Assembly (NCBI GenBank): GCA_020809705.1
Contig: CP085836.1
Location: 62,001 to 126,000 of the forward strand
DNA length: 64,000 nt
Direction of reading: 5' to 3'
From: Calonectria ilicicola
Lineage: Eukaryota; Ascomycota; Sordariomycetes; Hypocreales; Nectriaceae
Shown here: positions 1 through 9,706 of the stretch, piece by piece
Layout: every line of letters starts with the position of its first letter
Numbering within the stretch: the first letter of the stretch is position 1
Notes under the pieces: model-generated
The model's database searches: none
Seen by the model: only the letters and a program-made list of their open reading frames with translations
Told to the model about the DNA's origin: nothing
Position numbers and translations under genes: made by a program

Positions 1-192
1 GTCTTTAACCAGGACTTCACCGTAATGATGCTCGACCAACAACCGCACCGTGATCATACCATAGGACAATGCGCCTCAAATCAAAACATTACTGGACCGT
101 TGCTGCGGGGCAGATTCTGTTTTCATCCTCAGCTGCAGGGAATCAATGTCATGTGCGAGCTAGTTCCAACAGATTTGCAGGGTTGTGGTTAG
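1..192 (+). CDS. Partial open frame at the window edge, unrecognised
   Basis: Frame 1 is open from the first base to a TAG at 190-192 (63 residues), so it could be the last exon of a gene starting outside the window. I see no recognisable motif, and short random frames of this length are common. From 193 to 600 I see nothing else. Confidence 0.15.
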   Translation, partial: VFNQDFTVMMLDQQPHRDHTIGQCASNQNITGPLLRGRFCFHPQLQGINVMCELVPTDLQGCG

Positions 193-600
193 GTCTAACA
201 GGGGGCCCTGGACAAGGAGTGTCTTTGGATGGCAGACCGTATATAGCAGTGTGGCCTCTGTTTTCTTGGCTGTCTGTTGGTAGGTTGGTTGGTTGGCGCT
301 GTTGGTGGGAGGGAGGGCAACACCGGCCCGACAGTTCTCTTATGAAGTCACTCCGTGATATGCCTTGCAAACGAAGCTGTTGGTTCTGCCAAAATTACCT
401 TTGAGTTTCGTGGTCACCACACTAGCCTTTTTGGGGTTTCAGTTACAGCTTCGGCCGATCGGAATTTCGCGGTCGGCTCAGGCAAGCTCATTTCATGAAG
501 GCTTGAACAGCGCGGGACCTCGATCGCCCGACTCGATCTGTTAGAGCAGGAATGAGGCGGGGAATACATGGGCCCCTAGGTGCCCGTGTATTGGCCACCT

Positions 601-686
601 AAAATATGATCTGGATCGGTTCTGGATATCCAGGAGGTAGCACGTCTTCACCTCTGGCCTGGATTGGAGCAATCCTCGGATCCAGC
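601..686 (+). repeat. Second copy of the right-end sequence of the hAT element
   Basis: This stretch matches 16521-16606, just inside the right terminus of the hAT element, at about 80 of 86 positions. No transposase lies next to it. It looks like a solo end or internally deleted copy. The following bases to about 780 are rich in the motif tccatcc/ggatgg, as expected for subterminal repeats of another hAT-like end. Confidence 0.7.
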
Positions 687-847
687 CAGGCTGGCGATCC
701 ATTCCACGTTCATGGTCCATGCATCCACACCACGGAAATGGATGGCCCGTGCATCCATTTCCATCCATTCCACGGAGCTAGCCGTTACATAACCCATCCA
801 TCTACCTTTGCATCATCGTTCCGGCCTTATATGAATCGCCTCCTGCT

Positions 848-1024
848 AGCAGAGGTGTCGTCGTCTCCGCGATGAAAGATATTCAAACTTATGTTGCCCT
901 TTCGCGTGCAACAAGTCTTGACGGCCTGCAGGTCCTAAACTTCGGCTCATGCAAGGTATTTGTGCATCCAAAAGCGAAGGCATTTTACGAAGAGGTGTCT
1001 CAGAGGTCAATGTTGGTAGAATGA
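848..1024 (+). pseudogene. C-terminal fragment of a PIF1-like DNA helicase
   Basis: The frame reads YVALSRATSLDGLQVLNF, then a VHP...FYEE tail, and stops at 1022-1024. YVALSRA(T/V)S is helicase motif VI of the PIF1/RecD-like family (UvrD_C_2 domain), and fungal PIF1 proteins end shortly after it in this way. No other helicase motif is present upstream; that sequence is repeat DNA with a different character. I therefore call it a 3' remnant of about 50 residues. PIF1-like helicases are abundant in fungal accessory regions, both as free genes and as Helitron parts, and the fragment cannot say which. Confidence 0.6.
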
Positions 1025-2030
1025 GCTTTGGGTAACACGCTAGGCCAGGTTTGTGAAAAATGCGTCAGTAATGTTCGGATTACAGCATTCAACTACAGTT
1101 AAACCAATAAGACTGTTGAAGTTTGGTGTTTGAGCTCGATCAATGAATGGGCTTCCTGAGGAGATTGAAGGCGATACGAGAAGTACAGGCGTCGAGCTTC
1201 ACGGGTCGTTTTCCGCCCAAAGATACCAAGTCAACGATATAGGGTAGGTTCGTTCTGACCTCCGCCTTACTGCAAGCTGATTGGCTAGCATCGGAACCTA
1301 CCCTACTCCGTGTGCAGAATCAAACCAATGGCTGACCATCAAGCTGTGTACGTGGTCATTTTTTATAGGCGCAAGGAATTTGGAGAACCAATAAAAATCA
1401 AGGTGACGGTACAGCTAGTGTACCTTATCAACAAGGAGTGGCAATGTCGTTTAATAATGACTATCCCTTTGACTTCCGTATCGATCATTATATAATCATA
1501 TTAGATACCTTTTCTATCACTTTAACTGTGTGGAGTTCCATGTACTGTTTTTAGCGTGCTGGAAGATGATTGGCTGGTGCACCTAAAGGTACGGAAGTGT
1601 AGTCTTAGGGCAGTCAAAGGGATAGTTTGAATTCACGTTACCAACAAATTGATTTGTGCAATATTAAGGAGGAAATTTATTCAAGAACCTCTAGGTTGAA
1701 CACTGGGCTGTCTTCGGAGCTGCAATTTCTGTTACCTGATTTCTGTTATTTTCAATTGACGGTCGCTGTTCCATGCGTTGAATATGGGACGCTCTTATGT
1801 TATTTTGTTCTAGTCCTGTTGTCCGATGTACCTCAAAACAAAGAATGTCACACGGTAGGCCTCCTGCAGCAAGATAGGAACATACTCTCTCTACTGCTCC
1901 CCTCAATTCCTTCCATTACACAACATCTCCAACCTTCGTGGATTTTTTCATTTGATACTTATGGTTCCTGCTTCTATTGTCATCACGGTGTATATCCATT
2001 GCAGTGAGATATTTACAGGCCTACTCAGTC
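1025..2030. other. No gene recognised
   Basis: AT-rich intergenic sequence. A possible 5' intron of the next gene ends around 2018 (polypyrimidine-poor, acceptor atttacag), but this is uncertain. Confidence 0.4.
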
Positions 2031-2182
2031 ATGGCATGCAAAAAAACCTGGAAGTGGTCCATGTATCCCCGATTACACGAGAAAGTGTTGAAACTACTCA
2101 AAGAAGACGATCTCCATTTTAACTTCTACAATACTGATGACGACAAAACTTACACCAAAACGTACGACACGAACGTGATGGG

Positions 2183-2190
2183 TAGATTTA
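2183..2190. repeat. 8-bp target-site duplication, left copy (TAGATTTA)
   Basis: TAGATTTA directly precedes the left inverted repeat and recurs at 4913-4920 directly after the right one. Eight to eleven base pairs is normal for Mutator-like elements. Confidence 0.9.
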
Positions 2191-2381
2191 GGAACTTCCT
2201 ATTTAGCACCCCGCTTTTGACTAACGAGCACCCCGACTGTGGCTGACTGTGGCGCGACAGCATTTCACTTCCGCGACCGGAGTTTTACAGCAAAATAACA
2301 CATTTCCAAGTAATCCAATGTCCCCACACTGTCAATAACCCAATTTTACCCACCACCAAAACGCCCGAATACAAAGTGATG

Positions 2382-4157
2382 TTATTCCAACATCTCAAAC
2401 TCTGTCAACTGTGACGTTGAGGCTATTATACAACTGTGAATTTCCTCCTCATCCGTCTGTAGCTGCCTTTGACTAGCTTCAACGCTGTCAGCTAATTTAC
2501 CTGCCGCATCATAGTCAAAGTCGCTATCCTCCCATTCATCCTCACTGTCATCATCAATCTCACTGTCATCCAATGAAGATAATGGCGATCCAGTAGCTGC
2601 ATCATTATTATCTTCATTATCATATTCCAACTGTGAAGTTCGTGATACCCCAACGGCGGCGGCAGCCCCCACATTATCGTCATCCTGAATAGCCTCACAG
2701 CGAGCTAGGGTCCGCTGATATGACCGTGGCATCGCCGTTCCGGGTTCATACGAATCGCCTGACTCTAGCCGACGAAGCCCTAGTGCTGTTGAGGATATTC
2801 TCGCTGTATTAATGGCTGCTGGCGCAGTGGAAGGTGGTGGCACCAATGCCGGCAGGGCGTTATGCTGAACCACAGCTGCTTGAGCCTTCTCAAAAGCTTC
2901 AGCCCGCTCGAATAAAACGGGGTCTCGTCGTGAGCTGTTGACGCCGGCGCTCTTCTCAAGGCCTAGGCTCCCCCTTGGCCGGCCTTTTCCCCTTACAATC
3001 GCGGGATCAAAAGGTCCCTTTGGAGTAGCTGTGTCTGGCTCAACTGGATTCCTCACCCAGTGCCAAAAAGGATCAACCTCATGAGGCTCAATAGGCTCAT
3101 GAGCTTCGAGCTTCCTCCGAATAACATGACGGCACGGCACACCATTTACAGCTGTAATAGGGCAGCCAAAGCAAGCCTGCCCTAGACCTTCCGGCTTCCG
3201 CTCCACAGTCCTCAATTCAGCATAAATAAGCTTCATCGCATTAGGGGAAACTCGATCATGAATGCGGGCAAATAGAGGTTGTACAGTAAATGAGGGGATT
3301 TTATATCGCCGCTGGGCCTGTAATGCTTGAATATCTGCAGACTGGTTGATCCAGAATAATTCCAGCTTCATAAAGACTGTCGTTAAGTCACCTGTGCTAG
3401 TTGTGATGATCCTTTTAATAGCAGCATGAAGTGACTCCGCAATAGAGGTTGTGGAGAAGCCAAAATGGCGGTGACGATTGACATAACAGCGGATAATCTT
3501 CTCTTTCCATGGATTAATCCAGGTTTTGAGGGCATATTCAACAGCTGCTCGTGGGTGAGACCCTTCCTTGAAGGTGGCGATGTTCTTATCATAATCCTCA
3601 ATTGTGTTGCTGTTGGCGAGGGTATTCCAATCCTTCAGGAACGCCTGGAAGGTCGGGGCCCGCGTCACAAGGCCAGTCTCTATATCCTTCGTTGCCTTAG
3701 GGAAATGTTGGGCACAACGGGCCAGAATATTAGTATTGACATGCCAACGGCATAGAAAGTGAGGTATTTCGTCGAAGGTCGGGTTATTTGCTATTGCCCT
3801 CATTAAGGCGAGCTCACGGTCGGTCACAATAGCTCGCGGCAGCGGGATATTGAACTTGGCGATGAGGCGTTGAAGTTGGCCTAAGGCCCAGGAAAATTGA
3901 GCCTCTTTCTCGCTGTTAAGGAAGACTGCAGCTATATGAAAGGTCTGCTTTAATTGTGTTGATCCGCATATATTGAAAAGTGGCATATTAAACCGGTTGG
4001 TTTTATATGTGCTGTCACAGACAAGGATATCATGATGCCGGCTGTAAAGCCGTACGCCGCTCATAGGGGCGATAAAGAGGCACTCAATACAGCCTTCGGC
4101 ATCGCGGCGCTCAGCAAAGAAGTAATTCTCTTCATTTTCTAGCTGGCCTAATAACAT
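2382..4157 (-). CDS. MULE transposase, catalytic part with SWIM zinc finger
   Basis: This 591-residue frame is the core of a MULE transposase, which cuts and re-inserts the element in the nucleus. It has ILVCDSTYKTNRF (first catalytic Asp) near residue 45 and PRAIVTDRELALMRAI (second Asp) near residue 110. A HFLCRWHVN segment follows, then a SWIM-type zinc finger C...GVPCRHVI near residue 330. The last 150 residues are acidic and low in complexity. The frame begins with MLLGQLENEEN, where the family normally has continuous protein after the DNA-binding region. It overlaps the upstream frame by 10 bases and is offset by one base, so a single-base indel near 4150 probably split the transposase gene. 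If so the element may be non-autonomous now. Confidence 0.85.
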   Translation of the reverse strand: MLLGQLENEENYFFAERRDAEGCIECLFIAPMSGVRLYSRHHDILVCDSTYKTNRFNMPLFNICGSTQLKQTFHIAAVFLNSEKEAQFSWALGQLQRLIAKFNIPLPRAIVTDRELALMRAIANNPTFDEIPHFLCRWHVNTNILARCAQHFPKATKDIETGLVTRAPTFQAFLKDWNTLANSNTIEDYDKNIATFKEGSHPRAAVEYALKTWINPWKEKIIRCYVNRHRHFGFSTTSIAESLHAAIKRIITTSTGDLTTVFMKLELFWINQSADIQALQAQRRYKIPSFTVQPLFARIHDRVSPNAMKLIYAELRTVERKPEGLGQACFGCPITAVNGVPCRHVIRRKLEAHEPIEPHEVDPFWHWVRNPVEPDTATPKGPFDPAIVRGKGRPRGSLGLEKSAGVNSSRRDPVLFERAEAFEKAQAAVVQHNALPALVPPPSTAPAAINTARISSTALGLRRLESGDSYEPGTAMPRSYQRTLARCEAIQDDDNVGAAAAVGVSRTSQLEYDNEDNNDAATGSPLSSLDDSEIDDDSEDEWEDSDFDYDAAGKLADSVEASQRQLQTDEEEIHSCIIASTSQLTEFEMLE

Positions 4158-4717
4158 TCAACTGGTGTTCGGCCGGCTAGCTCCTCCATACGGTATTCCA
4201 TTAGGATGTTGTGGAGGTCGCGACGGACAATGTGATGGGCATCTTTGCCTGCTGCCCGGCGAATTTTCGATAAAATTGTGATCGGTCGGGACCCCGTATT
4301 CCAGGATTCAATTATATCCTTTTTGAACTTCAAAATAACCTCCTTTCGAAATTGTGGGGCACCAGGGCCGTCCAGAGGGTTGTGGTTGTGAGGGCGGGCT
4401 TTGCCGTCAGGCCATCGAATAACCCAGTTGCCACTTGACTGTAACAACAACACCAAGCGATACGGGCATCCTGACATTTGGCTGTTGCCTTGGCGTTGTT
4501 TTGATGCATCAGCTGTAGATTTCCTATGGATCCTAGGGCGGCCTTTTGAGCATCGAAGCACAATACGGGTTGGATTGGCAGCATTTGGCCGCTTCGAGTG
4601 GATGACGAAGAGAGCCGAGTCGTCCTCTTTGGCGATGATATTAATCATCCTTTGAGCCTCCTCAAAAGAGGGGAAATTCAGCTTAAAAAGCGTATTCATT
4701 ATCACCAACAGCCTCAA
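4148..4717 (-). CDS. MULE transposase, N-terminal FAR1-like DNA-binding part
   Basis: This 189-residue frame holds the N-terminal DNA-binding half of the same transposase: FPSFEEAQRMI, then a basic region with conserved Cys and His (LRCSKGRPR, SGCPYRL, PHNHNP), typical of the FAR1/WRKY-GCM1-like zinc ribbon of MULEs. The end, AGRTPVECY-stop, leaves the family pattern only in the last two residues, because the following frame carries on one base out of phase. A start four residues inside at MNTLF (4699) is equally possible. A one-base frameshift is the simplest reading. Confidence 0.8.
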   Translation of the reverse strand: MRLLVIMNTLFKLNFPSFEEAQRMINIIAKEDDSALFVIHSKRPNAANPTRIVLRCSKGRPRIHRKSTADASKQRQGNSQMSGCPYRLVLLLQSSGNWVIRWPDGKARPHNHNPLDGPGAPQFRKEVILKFKKDIIESWNTGSRPITILSKIRRAAGKDAHHIVRRDLHNILMEYRMEELAGRTPVECY

Positions 4718-4912
4718 AGGCAGCGGTCGCGATGTGCAGGTGTTGAACGCGTCGGGTGGGGACAGGGGTGTCGCGCGTGGACATTGGCTGTCTTGGGTTA
4801 CCTAGGAAAATGCGTGTGTGCGCCGACGTCGGATGTCGTGGCCCCACTGGCGACCCTCAGCCACAGTCGGGGTGCTCGTTAGTCAAAGTTGGGGTGCCAA
4901 ATAGGAAGTTCC

Positions 4913-4920
4913 TAGATTTA
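4913..4920. repeat. 8-bp target-site duplication, right copy (TAGATTTA)
   Basis: Identical to 2183-2190. Here the bases belong to the codons that continue the 3CxxC reading frame. Confidence 0.9.
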
Positions 4921-5310
4921 CCTGCAGCAACCGAAACTGCCATACAAATGGCTGGTCGAGCAAAAAGATCGCCATGACTATACGAATGTACAATGACAAA
5001 CGATACAATGCCAGAGTATATAGCCAGCATTGCAAGGCCTGCAACAGCTCAAGTCGGCCCCGTCTTGATGACAAATCATACACAGATCGAGTGGCATACC
5101 GGTTAAAAAAGTGGAACGGAATTAATCAAGATCCACCTGTCTATTCAGGAGAATTTACAGGCGAGCACGAGCGGAATCTGTGCGAGGGATGTAAGGCTGG
5201 CCATTGCACTCAGGGAAAATTTTGAGCATACGATACAACAAATTCACTCTAGTCAGCGTTGCTCCAGAGTGTGGACTCATGGTTGACGCAAATCCAGCTC
5301 GTGGTTATAG

Positions 5311-5388
5311 CAGCAAATGGATTCATCCATTTTTGATCAGCTCGTGGGTATTGAAGCGACTGCAATCAAAATGTGCAGCGTGTGTCAA
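5311..5388 (+). repeat. Diverged direct repeat, first copy
   Basis: Starts cagcaaatggattcat and runs to a cgtgtgtc-like end. A similar stretch lies at 5897-5978. The unit is not coding. The rest of 5226-6832 shows no gene. Confidence 0.55.
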
Positions 5389-5896
5389 TGTTGGCGGATA
5401 GAATTCTCTAGCTAATGACTGGGACGAAGGGTTCGACATTCTCCTCCAGATTTGTTAGTGACATTTCCCAAGTCCTGGTTGTAAGACAAGGCCAAAAATT
5501 GGGATAAAGTCCAAAAAAAGGTCCACGGAGATAACTTTTTTGAGCGGGTCCATTTCTGGACTTTTGTGGCACCTTTGTGGGGGAATAAATCAGGCAGCTT
5601 GCCTGCTGGTTTAGGCTCTAGGCGATTTCCTCACGTTCACTTTCTTGACCTTTCTAGATACGTAGCCTAATACATTGCTCGGATTTCGTTAGAACGTTTA
5701 TCCGGGACGGCTTGACAATGGTATGCCTCAGATCTCGCCACACCTGATATGATCTGCATACACAGTGGGGCTTGCAGCAGCTGCAGTGCCTGGCCATCTC
5801 GTTAGCATGTAAAGAGCTCGAAGCAATACTAGCGCCGTAAACAGGCTAAACAGTGATCCACTCCTGTCAACACGCCAATGCAGGCCGCGGTGAAAA

Positions 5897-5978
5897 CAGC
5901 AAATGGATTCATCAATTTTGGATCAGCTCGTGAGCATTGGAGCGACAGCTGGCTGGAATCAAATGTGCCGTGTGCATC
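5897..5978 (+). repeat. Diverged direct repeat, second copy
   Basis: Second copy of the unit at 5311, with small indels. Downstream, 6060-6240 contains several copies of an aagcag/gagcag-like word in CG-richer sequence, of unknown meaning. Confidence 0.55.
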
Positions 5979-6832
5979 GGCCTTGCTTAGCACCCCCGCA
6001 TAGCATACGATGCCGCATCTTGTCTATGCAAACCCGCTGGAGTGGCTTGACGCCTAGTCAGATCTGCGTGCGCAAGGTTATGCCTGAGCAGAATTGATTG
6101 CGCTTGGGCCTGCGTGATTGGACCCGCCTAAGCAAGAAGCTGCGCAAGCAGGGATGAAGCACGCTGACTCAAGCAGGAGACTGCCTAGGCAGATACGAAC
6201 CACATTTACTCAAGCGGCTACCGTCTTGAGCGCGACTGCCCGAGCAGAATACTGCTCCTAACTCAGCCCCACACCTCAATCCCAGCTCAGCATGACTTTT
6301 ACTGCTCCGAACCAGAAATACAGGTCAAGACTCAGTCCATTTAACCGCGCAAGTATCAAATGATATTTTCTACAACACTACTTCCAACCTCGGCGAGATC
6401 CTCCCTAGGCAATATGAGGCGTAGGCTCCAGAGCAAAGCTAATCATAGTCTGAGTCATTTTTCCAATATGGGCCATTGCTTCTGCGGTAGTACTCATCTT
6501 CCCACTGTTCCTGCTCCTCCCTCTCTTCCGTCTCTAGATCTCTCTCGTAATTACAACTATGCGTGTTATTGGCTTCCTCTTCCACTGAGCACTATTGGAT
6601 CATTGAAGCGCACGGACCATTGTAATACAGTGTGAACTTTGTTTTTATTTGCACATGGTACAATGGCTAGACTTCCGTGGCGGCCACACGTTCCGCCGTG
6701 ATCTGGCACTACTAAATAATCTAGCCAATAGATTGCTACAGAGAGTGTCGGAGATTATATTGACCGAGCTCCGACCTGACATTGATCCGCAAAAGGTTGC
6801 TCCCCGCCTTCCAGTTTCTGACACTCTGCACT

Positions 6833-7831
6833 ATGGCGCCTAACCTCGCCCAGTCGCAGCTCGACATGCTCCGCGACATGCTTTGCAGTAAGTCGGAAGG
6901 CGAAAGCTCACTTACAGACATCCAGATAGCTGGAACAGTCGGCTGTTCTACACGCACTGTCCGCCATACCCGATCGAACCTGCTCCTTTATGGATCAACC
7001 CGAGCCCCTTCGAATGGCGGTGGCCGATCCAAATCCATGTCTCCTCTCATGTTAACCGCGTTATTCGAACACCTCGATACAAATTCTTGTATTCGCCAGC
7101 GCGATATGATTCGTTTCCTCCGTGAAGAGTTTGATGTAACTATCTCGCGACACGTGATCAGTCGCGCCTTACGTGCCGCCCAGTGGACAAAGAAAGTCCC
7201 ACAAAACATCGCGCAAGAGCAAAACGTAGACCTTCGAGAAGAACATATTTATGAATTATCGTACTTCAGATCTTATCAGATGGTGTTTATAGATGAGTCT
7301 GGCATGGATAAAAGCATTGGCATTGGGAAGAAGGGTTATGCACGCCGAGGTACAAGACCTCGTCAAGTTAAGAAATTTCACCGGGGTCGACGTGTCCAAC
7401 TGCTTTCTGCTCTTGGGCAGGATGGTGTGATTCATTTCCGGGTGTACGAAGAGACGACGGATGCCGACATATTCACAGACTTTATTCAAGAGCTGTTGCC
7501 ATACTGTGGCAGATACCCTGAGCCTAAATCTGTTTTAATTATGGATAATGTGTCATTTCATTACGCAGAAGCAGCCCGACAGTTGTGTGACGATGCTGGA
7601 GTAGTACTGAAACACCAATCACCATATTCACCTGACTTGAACCCAATCGAAGAACACTTTGGGGAAACCAAGAACTACATGAGGGAGATTTGGGACGAGC
7701 ACGAGGGGCTGGTTAGGTATGATTTTGCGTCTTTCGTCGAGACTTGTGTTGAAGTCGTTGGAGGGCGAAAGGATAGTGCTGAAGGTCACTTTCTTCGCGC
7801 CGGGATATCCATCGAGGAGCCTCCAGAATGA
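6833..7831 (+). CDS. Tc1/mariner (IS630 superfamily) transposase, DD34E
   Basis: An intact cut-and-paste transposase of 332 residues if started at MAPNLAQ (6833); a further ATG lies at 6782. A helix-turn-helix region (IAGTVGCSTRTVRHTR) is followed by a second one (ISRHVISRAL). The catalytic triad is visible: FIDESGMD, then LIMDNVSFH, then DLNPIEEHFG. Thirty-four residues lie between the second Asp and the Glu (DD34E). Length and motif order are those of a full-length fungal DDE_3 transposase and there is no internal stop, unlike most other transposases here. I could not find inverted repeats around it. The 3' side is short, because the next gene ends at 7886, so the element may have lost its ends. 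Confidence 0.9.
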   Translation: MAPNLAQSQLDMLRDMLCSKSEGESSLTDIQIAGTVGCSTRTVRHTRSNLLLYGSTRAPSNGGGRSKSMSPLMLTALFEHLDTNSCIRQRDMIRFLREEFDVTISRHVISRALRAAQWTKKVPQNIAQEQNVDLREEHIYELSYFRSYQMVFIDESGMDKSIGIGKKGYARRGTRPRQVKKFHRGRRVQLLSALGQDGVIHFRVYEETTDADIFTDFIQELLPYCGRYPEPKSVLIMDNVSFHYAEAARQLCDDAGVVLKHQSPYSPDLNPIEEHFGETKNYMREIWDEHEGLVRYDFASFVETCVEVVGGRKDSAEGHFLRAGISIEEPPE

Positions 7832-7885
7832 GGTACGGTCATCTTAAACGAAAAAAAAGAAAGAAAAAAATCTACAAATTAAAGA

Positions 7886-9077
7886 CTAGAAATCAATATA
7901 TTGTTCAATAAAAGTTTGTATATCCCGAACAAATCGTCTCGCCACACCCTCTAATACCCCTTGTTCTATAAAAAATTGTGCATTATTATCTTCGTAGAGA
8001 AGTTTAAGGTCTAGCCCTTTTCTTAAAGTCAGATCTTGAGCTAGCTCGTAGTGTCTCTTTTGTTCCACCCCTCTGACTTTCGAGCACTGCCACGTACAAT
8101 ATGCCTCGACTGCATCATCACGCAGCCCATGGATACTAAAAGACGATGCGCGCGAAGACGAGCACGATGATGAACCCTCTGACAACGCTGGGACAGGGCT
8201 CGCCGATCCATCGGTCGAGAGCCGCCCGGGGTACGCTGGGATGTAATTATTAATAATGACGGGTGGCTGATGACCTGATGGTGGCTGAGAGTCAGAATCC
8301 TGCCTCTTCCGTTTACGGTTTGCATGCTGTTGCTCCTCCGCATACAACTGAGTACGAATATCCTGTGGGACGTCGTTATGTGTCTCTAATTTGCCACCGC
8401 CCTGGACAAGTCGGACAAGGCTCCTCAACTGGTGGCCCAGAAGTTTGTAATGCTTCTTGCCATCAGAATCTTGCCAGCAATATGGGCCACGATCGCATGG
8501 CGGCCCTGGACAGCGCATAATGCGATACACATGCCTCCAAGACGCTGGTCCGTCTAGGGTGGCTTGCTCCGCATCCAGCCGCATCCAGCCGCATCTCCCT
8601 GTCCGCAAGCCCAGCAGCTGTAGAGCCTCGAGCAGCAGTGCGGGGTGTCTTGTCACTCTCCACATATTTGAATGAAACATTAATCTTCAGCCTCTTCCCA
8701 ATTCGGAGAAGATGGCTCCAGGCTTGCAGTTGCCTCTCTACGATTGACCAATTAATTTGTAGCTCTTTGAAACTTTTTGTTTTATCGGGTTCGGATCGAT
8801 CGTTTACAGACATAACAACCATCGTCGAATCGGCCTTGCATGGCTTGCTCGTCGTCTTTGCAATATCCTCGATCTTGGATAACAAGTCCTCACTCCAGAA
8901 ATCACCTGGGGCAACAACAAGGTCTTCCTCAGTCTGTTTCGCGACACATCTGTTTTTAAATGTAACCTTCCATTCCAAAACGTAGCGAATACATATGGGT
9001 GGCTGCTCAATATATGTCTCATCTGGGTTCCAATCAGCGTAAGGCACGAATGGTAGGGTGTGTCGAGCAGGTCGCAA
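7886..9077 (-). pseudogene. Fungal gene of unknown function, frameshifted by a 10-bp tandem duplication
   Basis: Two overlapping frames (8463-9077 and 7886-8680) make up one protein of about 390 residues. The first part contains IRYVLEWKVTFKNR and TEEDLVVAPGDFW. The second contains WRHVYRIMRCPGPPC and GKKHYKLLGHQLRSL, a low-complexity Ser-rich linker, and a C-terminal helical part ending DIQTFIEQY. I recognise this architecture as a recurrent uncharacterised family of filamentous ascomycetes, often near transposons, but know no function. The switch between frames falls where gcatccagcc occurs twice in tandem (8571-8590). With one copy, the frame would be continuous. No other lesion is seen, so the break looks recent. 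Confidence 0.7.
8571..8590. repeat. 10-bp tandem duplication causing a frameshift
   Basis: gcatccagcc is present twice, back to back. Ten bases is not a multiple of three, so the extra unit shifts the minus-strand frame described for 7886-9077. Confidence 0.85.
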
Positions 9078-9097
9078 CTGGCTGCGATGAGGGGCTT

Positions 9098-9649
9098 CTA
9101 TGTGGCGGGCTGGATCTCTGAGCTAGACTCGTTGCAGGATTGAGATTCGTTCTCGTCGTCACTGGGCCAATCATTCACGTCGTATTCATTCGCATTCATT
9201 ATCCGGTGTTGCCAGCCCGTGTTGGGAGAGAACAAGGTCTCAATCAAGATAGCTGTTGCCTCGTCAAGTGTCAGAGCCTGAGAGGACACCGTGTCCTCTG
9301 CCTCTATATTCACGTGATAGTGCACATGACTGGTTTCAAGGCCTACCCCAGGATGCTGCACATCCCGCAAGAATGACTGCCTTTTCTGCATAGCACCAAG
9401 TAAATGAGAGCTGCGCTCTAAATTCGGCGGGGGGAAACTGAGGTAATTCCAGTCGTGCAGGCAGTAAAATAACAATAATGCGTGGCGCCAGCCCTCGTAG
9501 CTAGAGAGAGTTAGATAAAAGTCGGGGGACAAGGCGGCGCGAAAAGTGAGGGGAGTAGACGTTGGGGCCTGTTTTGTACTGGGCCTTGCATCTTGCACTG
9601 TGGAAGCCAAGCGGCTGGTTGTGGGTGTTTTGGGAGTGGCAGAAGGCAC
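9098..9649 (-). CDS. Hypothetical protein with a degraded second copy at 41.2-41.4 kb
   Basis: A 183-residue open frame with a Ser/Thr/Pro-rich start, then LTFRAALSPDFYLTLSSYEGW, FYCLHDWNYLSFPPP and an acidic end (DVNDWPSDDENES). I do not recognise a domain. A diverged copy of its first third exists at 41205-41430 with a broken frame, so the sequence is repeated, and this may be part of a transposon or a gene duplicated by one. It ends 20 bases before the start of the next minus-strand gene and in a different frame. Joining them through an intron is possible, but no convincing splice sites are visible. Confidence 0.45.
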   Translation of the reverse strand: MPSATPKTPTTSRLASTVQDARPSTKQAPTSTPLTFRAALSPDFYLTLSSYEGWRHALLLFYCLHDWNYLSFPPPNLERSSHLLGAMQKRQSFLRDVQHPGVGLETSHVHYHVNIEAEDTVSSQALTLDEATAILIETLFSPNTGWQHRIMNANEYDVNDWPSDDENESQSCNESSSEIQPAT

Positions 9650-9706
9650 CTCTAGATACCTGCCAAAAGCTGACTCACAGCAAAAGATCTAGCATAATTC
9701 ATCCAA

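Larger units (their letters stand above)
2191..4912 (-). mobile_element. Complete Mutator-like (MULE) DNA transposon
   Basis: The element is bounded by inverted repeats starting GGAACTTCCTATTT: left 2191-2245, right 4858-4912, about 51 of 55 positions identical. An identical 8-bp repeat flanks it on both sides. It carries a minus-strand transposase in two overlapping frames (4148-4717 and 2382-4157). The close similarity of the ends and the perfect duplication suggest a fairly recent insertion. Confidence 0.9.
2031..5225 (+). pseudogene. 3CxxC-type zinc-finger protein split by a MULE transposon
   Basis: Two coding pieces flank a transposon: 2031-2190 (start MACKKTWKWSMYPRLHEKV, ending NVMGRF) and 4921-5225. 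With the 2,722-bp element and one copy of the 8-bp duplication removed, the frame runs straight through into TCSNRNC...GWSS. Next come a CKAC motif and CEGCKAGHC near the end, stopping at 5223-5225. Cysteine spacing and the phrase RVAYRLKKWNG fit the fungal zinc-binding 3CxxC domain, a family of small intracellular proteins of unknown role. I chose the start at 2031; an in-frame ATG at 1977 lies upstream of a possible splice site. No other break is seen, so the insertion alone explains the loss of the gene. The element is complete, and excision without a footprint would restore the reading frame. Confidence 0.8.

Noticed and set aside
1627..2007. 126-codon plus-strand frame before the 3CxxC gene
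   Set aside because: No motif and low-complexity content; it overlaps probable leader or intron sequence of the following gene.
4140..4160. Programmed -1 frameshift in the MULE transposase
   Set aside because: No slippery heptamer or following structure is visible at the overlap; a one-base indel is simpler.
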